In this document: in pieces, positions 7,190 to 10,711 of the stretch
How positions within the stretch are numbered: position 1 is the first letter of the stretch
Layout: every line of letters begins with the position of its first letter
NCBI GenBank assembly: GCA_019348265.1
Contig: JAHWJV010000076.1
Coordinates: 1-10,711 of the forward strand
Length of the DNA: 10,711 nt
Reading direction: 5' to 3'
Source: Gemmatimonadota bacterium
GTDB taxonomy: Bacteria > Gemmatimonadota > Gemmatimonadetes > Longimicrobiales > Longimicrobiaceae
Program-made: the position numbers and the translations under genes
Notes under the pieces: generated by a model
The model's input: the letters and a program-made list of their open reading frames with translations, nothing else
What the model was told of the DNA's origin: nothing
Databases searched by the model: none

Positions 7190-7202
7190 ACCACCCCTTC
7201 AA

Positions 7203-7234
7203 GTTGACTAACTTCCTTGAGAATCCTACCTTTC
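7203..7234 (+). promoter_or_regulatory. Candidate porX promoter, possibly giving a leaderless mRNA
   Basis: GTTGACT (7203-7209) is followed at 17 bases by TACCTTTC (7227-7234). The first element is a good -35 (TTGACT), while TACCTT is a poor sigma70 -10. The pair fits the Bacteroidetes-type TTG / TAnnTTTG arrangement better, at 7 of 8 positions with variable ones allowed. Transcription would begin within a few bases of the ATG at 7239, and no SD is visible before that ATG. Both facts agree with a leaderless transcript. The assignment is inference. Confidence 0.35.
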
Positions 7235-7238
7235 CGGC

Positions 7239-8801
7239 ATGCCGAAAGTCGAAAAAGGCCGTCTCCTGTGGGTCGACGACGAGATCGATCTGCTGCGTCC
7301 GCACCTGCTCTTCGTTCAGGGGCGGGGCTATCACGTGGACGCGGTCGCGAACGGGGATGATGCCCTCGAGCTCCTCCGTCTGCACCCGTACGACCTGGTG
7401 TTGCTCGACGAGCAGATGCCCGGCCGCTCGGGGATGGAGGTGTTCGACGAGCTGCGCCGGCTCGACCCGCTGGTGCCCGTCGTCATGGTGACCAAGAGCG
7501 AGGAGGACCATACGATGACCGAGGCGATCGGCCGGCGGGTCGCCGACTACCTCGTCAAGCCGACCTCCCCGCGGCAGGTGCTCTCCGTCGTCACCCGCCT
7601 GCTCGAGGGATCGAGCATCAGACAACAGCACGTCGCGCGCGAGTTCGCGTCCCGCTTTCGCGAGCTCAACGCGCTGAACGGCGCCGATCGGGATTGGCGT
7701 GATTGGGCGCAGGACTACTCGGAGTTCGTCGATTGGGAGATGCGGCTGCGGGAGGCTGGCGAGACCGGCCTTCTCTCCTCGCTCGAGACCCTGCTCGACG
7801 ATTTCCGCCGCGAGTTCTGCAAGTTCGTGGTCAAGAACTACGGTGGCTGGGTGAACGGCGCGGCTGAGCGCCCCCCTCTCTCCGTGGACATCGTCCCCCA
7901 GTTCCTCGATCCGGTCCTCTCGCGGGACAAGCACGTTCTCTTCGTCATCATCGACTGCCTGCGCCTCGACCAGTGGCGGGCGATCCTGCCGCTGCTCGCC
8001 GCGCACGCGGAGGTGGAGGAGGGGCTGTACTACTCGATCCTGCCTTCGGCGACCCCGTACGCCCGCAATGCGATCTTCTCCGGGTGGTTCCCGGACGACA
8101 TCGCCAAGGAGTACCCGGGCTGGTGGGAGCGTGAGGGGGAAGGGAGCCTCAACGGCTTCGAGGACGCGCTCTTCCAGCGCCAGATCCGGCGCCTCGCCGG
8201 TCCGGACCTCCCGGTTCACTACGAGAAGGTGTTCACGGCGAACGACGGCGAGCAGGCGCTGCATCGACTTCCGAATTACTTCGCTCAGCCCGGCGTCACC
8301 GCGCTGGTCTTCAACTTCGTCGACCTCCTGACGCACGGCCGCTCCGAGTCCGCCGTGCTGCTCGAGGTGGCGCGAGACAAGGAGGCGCTCCGTGCGCTTT
8401 CAAGGCAGTGGTTCGAGCGGTCGCATGCGCTGACCGCGATCAAGGAGGCCATCCGCCAGAAGATCCCCGTCCTTCTGACCACGGACCACGGCTCCATCCA
8501 CTGCCATCAGCCGGCTACCGTCTACGCGCGCCGCGACGCCACGCAGAACCTGCGCTACAAGTTCGGCGACGGCCTCCGCGTGCAGGACCCGAGCACCGCC
8601 TACTCCGTCAACGACGAGAAGACGCTGCGCTTCCCGGTAGGGATCTCCGGGATGAACTACGTCATGGGCGTGGAGGATTACTTCTTCGTCTATCCGACCA
8701 AGCTGCGCGAGTACCAGGCGCGGTATCGCGGAAGCTTCCTTCACGGCGGGATCAGTCCCGAAGAGATGATCCTGCCCGTCGCGTTGCTCACCGCGCGATG
8801 A
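7239..8801 (+). CDS. porX: PorX-type response regulator with PglZ alkaline-phosphatase-superfamily domain
   Basis: A 520-residue cytoplasmic protein, nearly the same length as Porphyromonas PorX. Residues 1-122 form a receiver domain with acidic pair Asp13/Asp14, phosphoacceptor Asp57 (LLDEQMPG), Thr85 and Lys107 (LVKP). Residues ~125-225 form a helical linker. Residues ~230-520 form a PglZ domain with the metal site complete: Asp239 (VIIDCLRLD), candidate nucleophile Thr272 (PSATPYARN), Asp362/His366 (VDLLTHGRSE), Asp416/His417 (TTDHGS) and His502 (HGGISPEE). In Bacteroidetes, PorX with the sensor kinase PorY controls type IX secretion genes, and its PglZ domain is reported to be a zinc-dependent phosphodiesterase acting on oligonucleotides. 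No sensor kinase lies in the window. There is no DNA-binding domain. It is ATGA-coupled to the exporter gene, suggesting co-expression with surface glycan export. The start ATG leaves no room for a longer N-terminus in this family. Confidence 0.93.
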   Translation: MPKVEKGRLLWVDDEIDLLRPHLLFVQGRGYHVDAVANGDDALELLRLHPYDLVLLDEQMPGRSGMEVFDELRRLDPLVPVVMVTKSEEDHTMTEAIGRRVADYLVKPTSPRQVLSVVTRLLEGSSIRQQHVAREFASRFRELNALNGADRDWRDWAQDYSEFVDWEMRLREAGETGLLSSLETLLDDFRREFCKFVVKNYGGWVNGAAERPPLSVDIVPQFLDPVLSRDKHVLFVIIDCLRLDQWRAILPLLAAHAEVEEGLYYSILPSATPYARNAIFSGWFPDDIAKEYPGWWEREGEGSLNGFEDALFQRQIRRLAGPDLPVHYEKVFTANDGEQALHRLPNYFAQPGVTALVFNFVDLLTHGRSESAVLLEVARDKEALRALSRQWFERSHALTAIKEAIRQKIPVLLTTDHGSIHCHQPATVYARRDATQNLRYKFGDGLRVQDPSTAYSVNDEKTLRFPVGISGMNYVMGVEDYFFVYPTKLREYQARYRGSFLHGGISPEEMILPVALLTAR

Positions 8802-10636
8802 GGCTGTACCTCCGCATTCTCGGCTATCTGCGGCCGCATGCGGGACTCTTTGCCGTCACCGTCCTCGCGATGACGGTGTACGCCGCGCTGGACGCCTTCA
8901 GCTTCACCCTGCTGATCCCCTTCCTGGACGTCCTCTTCTCGGGCGCCGGCCCGAGCACCACCGGCGGCTTCATTGCCGGCGGGTCGGCGATGGGACGGCT
9001 GCTGGGATGGGCGGTGGGAGACCTGATGCAGGCCGGGTCCGAGATGGCGGCGCTGCGCAGGGTGATCCTGGTGATCTTCGCCGTCTTCCTCGTCAAGAAC
9101 CTGGCGCTGTACGTCCAGAACTACACCACCTCGATGACGGAGGGGCGCGTCACGCGCGACATCCGCGACGAGATCTACGGGCACCTCCTCCGCCTCGGCT
9201 TTCCCTTTTTTCAGCACACGCGGACCGGGCAGATCACGACGCGCGTGACGAGCGACGTCGACCAGTTGCGGGCACTGGTGGTGAACGCGCTCTCGAAGGT
9301 GCTGTCGAACCTTCTGCAGACGCTCTTCCTGCTGGTCGCCCTCCTGATGATCTCGTGGAAGCTCACCCTGGTCGCGGCCCTGGCGCTGCCGCCAATGCTG
9401 GGGCTCTGGAGCCGGTTCCGAAAGCGGCTCCGGAAGGGCGTGCTCACCGTTCTCGATGCGGTAGGCGAGGTGTCGTCGCACCTGCAGGAGACCGTCGCCG
9501 GCATCCGGGTGGTGAAGGCGTCCGGCGCGGAGCAGTGGGAGCACGAACGGTTCAAGACGCTGACGCGGCGCCACTACAAGGCTCTCGTCCGCAACGATCG
9601 CTGGCGCATGTTCTTCGGTCCGGCGACGGAGATGATCACCGCTACAGCGGTGCTCGCGCTCCTCTGGTACGGGAGCTACCTGGTACTGGCGGAGGGCTCG
9701 CTCGAGCCGGAGCTTTTCCTGGCCGCGCTGCTCCTCGCCGGGAAGCTGATGGGCCCGGTCAAATGGCTGGGCAACTTTCCAGCGGCCGTCCAGCCGGGCC
9801 TCGCCGCGGCGGGCCGGGCGTTCGAGCTTCTCGACGCCCCGGTCGAGATCGTGGATCGCCCCGGCGCCCGGCGCATTCACGAGTTCAAGGACGCGGTACG
9901 CTTCGAGTCGGTCGGCTTCCAGTACACGCCCGGTGACCCCGTTCTCCGCGACATCGAGCTCGAGATCCAACGCGGCGAGGTAGTCGCGCTCGTGGGCCCC
10001 AGCGGCGCGGGGAAGAGCACGCTAGCCGATCTGCTTCCTCGCTTCCGCGACCCGACCGCTGGCCGGATCACCATCGACGGGGTCGATCTGCGGGACCTGC
10101 GGCTCCAGGACCTCCGCTCCGTCCTCGGCATCGTGACGCAGGAGACGATTCTGTTTCACGACACCGTCCGCGCGAATATCGCCTACGGGGCGGACGGCGT
10201 GCCGCAGGAGCTGGTCGAGGCCGCGGCGCGCGCAGCCAATGCGCACCAGTTCATCACCGCGCTGCCGCAGGGGTACGACACGGTGCTCGGCGAAAAGGGG
10301 ACTCGGCTGTCCGGCGGGCAGCGCCAGCGCGTCGCCATCGCGCGGGCGCTCCTGCGCAACCCGCCCATCCTGATCCTCGACGAGGCCACCAGCGCGCTCG
10401 ACACGGAGAGCGAGCGGCTCGTGCAGCAGGCGATCGAGGAGCTGATGCGGAACCGCACGGTTCTCGTCATCGCGCACCGCCTCTCCACCGTGCGGCGCGC
10501 CGATCAGATCGTCGTCCTCGACGCCGGCCGCGTCGTGGAGCGCGGAACCCACGGCGAGTTGCTCGGACTGGGCGGCAAGTACCACCGGCTCCACCAGATT
10601 CAGTTCGCGGAGCCCGACCATTCCGAGATCGCCTGA
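8798..10636 (+). CDS. MsbA-like ABC exporter, fused membrane and ATPase domains
   Basis: A 612-residue half-transporter that would act as a homodimer in the inner membrane. Residues ~15-335 form the six-helix exporter domain. The ATPase domain (~365-600) has Walker A GPSGAGKST (400-408), Q-loop Gln448, signature LSGGQ (504-508), Walker B with Asp528/Glu529 (LILDEATSALD) and switch His560. All key residues are intact. The frame is open further upstream, to 8408, but there it runs inside porX. The start ATG 8798 is chosen because it gives the standard short N-terminus before the first helix and overlaps the porX stop as ATGA. Length and order match MsbA-type lipid A or glycolipid flippases. The glycan neighbours support such a substrate, but multidrug-type exporters look alike, so the substrate is inference. 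The downstream aminotransferase starts 7 bases after its stop. Confidence 0.93.
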   Translation: MRLYLRILGYLRPHAGLFAVTVLAMTVYAALDAFSFTLLIPFLDVLFSGAGPSTTGGFIAGGSAMGRLLGWAVGDLMQAGSEMAALRRVILVIFAVFLVKNLALYVQNYTTSMTEGRVTRDIRDEIYGHLLRLGFPFFQHTRTGQITTRVTSDVDQLRALVVNALSKVLSNLLQTLFLLVALLMISWKLTLVAALALPPMLGLWSRFRKRLRKGVLTVLDAVGEVSSHLQETVAGIRVVKASGAEQWEHERFKTLTRRHYKALVRNDRWRMFFGPATEMITATAVLALLWYGSYLVLAEGSLEPELFLAALLLAGKLMGPVKWLGNFPAAVQPGLAAAGRAFELLDAPVEIVDRPGARRIHEFKDAVRFESVGFQYTPGDPVLRDIELEIQRGEVVALVGPSGAGKSTLADLLPRFRDPTAGRITIDGVDLRDLRLQDLRSVLGIVTQETILFHDTVRANIAYGADGVPQELVEAAARAANAHQFITALPQGYDTVLGEKGTRLSGGQRQRVAIARALLRNPPILILDEATSALDTESERLVQQAIEELMRNRTVLVIAHRLSTVRRADQIVVLDAGRVVERGTHGELLGLGGKYHRLHQIQFAEPDHSEIA

Positions 10637-10643
10637 GACGACG

Positions 10644-10711
10644 ATGAGCGTTCCATTGCTGGACCTGAAGCGGCAGTACGAGGGGATCGCGGACGAGGTG
10701 ATGGCGGCGGT
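10644..10711 (+). CDS. DegT/DnrJ/EryC1/StrS family aminotransferase (3' truncated by window end)
   Basis: Only the first 22 codons are present. They begin MSVPLLDLKRQYEGIADEV, the typical N-terminal signature (VPLLDLKxQYxxI) of PLP-dependent nucleotide-sugar aminotransferases. These enzymes convert keto-sugars to amino-sugars for O-antigen, capsule or anionic LPS. The ATG at 10644 follows the exporter stop by 7 bases, so it is probably the third gene of the porX transcription unit. Only a weak GAG precedes the start. The catalytic lysine region lies outside the window, so activity and exact subfamily cannot be judged. Confidence 0.8.
   Translation, partial: MSVPLLDLKRQYEGIADEVMAA

Noticed and set aside
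8408..8797. Upstream extension of the exporter reading frame
   Set aside because: The 130 extra codons lie inside porX in another frame and give Arg/Pro-rich non-conserved sequence. The ATG at 8798 with ATGA overlap gives the expected N-terminus.
8741..9970. 409-codon minus-strand open frame
   Set aside because: It is antisense to the ABC exporter, with biased composition (R, E, Q, H) and no recognisable domain.

Overview
The window is GC-rich, densely packed bacterial DNA, with ATGA stop/start overlaps and convergent genes that overlap at their ends. Several features suggest a Gram-negative of the FCB superphylum, most likely Gemmatimonadota. These are a fused ABC permease/M1 peptidase, a PorX-type response regulator fused to a PglZ phosphatase domain, LPS-type heptosyltransferases and Kdo-kinase-like enzymes. 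The phylum is inferred from gene content; no rRNA or marker gene is present.

Layout. (1) 1-3624, +: a giant membrane protein, an ABC-2 permease domain followed by an M1 metallopeptidase domain, with its first few codons cut off by the window edge. (2) 3621-4122, -: two small overlapping DUF4254-like helical proteins, paralogous to each other, with a good promoter at 4163-4192. (3) 4224-6337, +: a tandem pair of glycosyltransferase family 9 (heptosyltransferase-like) genes joined by ATGA. The second is interrupted by a single in-frame TAG at 5783-5785, at a position that aligns with Gln in the first copy. (4) 6298-7068, -: a Kdo-kinase/WaaP-like LPS kinase that overlaps the end of the second glycosyltransferase by 40 bp. 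(5) 7069-7238: a 170-bp divergent intergenic region with a five-copy heptanucleotide repeat, a long imperfect palindrome and a candidate promoter lying directly on the next start codon. (6) 7239-8801, +: a PorX homologue with all recognisable REC and PglZ catalytic residues intact. (7) 8798-10636, +: an MsbA-like ABC exporter, ATGA-coupled to porX. (8) 10644-end, +: the first 22 codons of a DegT/DnrJ/EryC1/StrS sugar aminotransferase.

Read together, 3.6-10.7 kb looks like a cell-surface glycan/LPS region. It holds heptosyltransferases, two small DUF4254-like partners, a core-sugar kinase, a lipid/glycan flippase-type exporter and a nucleotide-sugar aminotransferase. A PorX-type regulator sits in the same transcription unit as the exporter and the aminotransferase. 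In Porphyromonas, PorX controls type IX secretion and a DegT-family aminotransferase (PorR) makes the anionic LPS that anchors type IX cargo. The neighbourhood is therefore suggestive, but no secretion-machine gene lies in the window and the functional link is inference.
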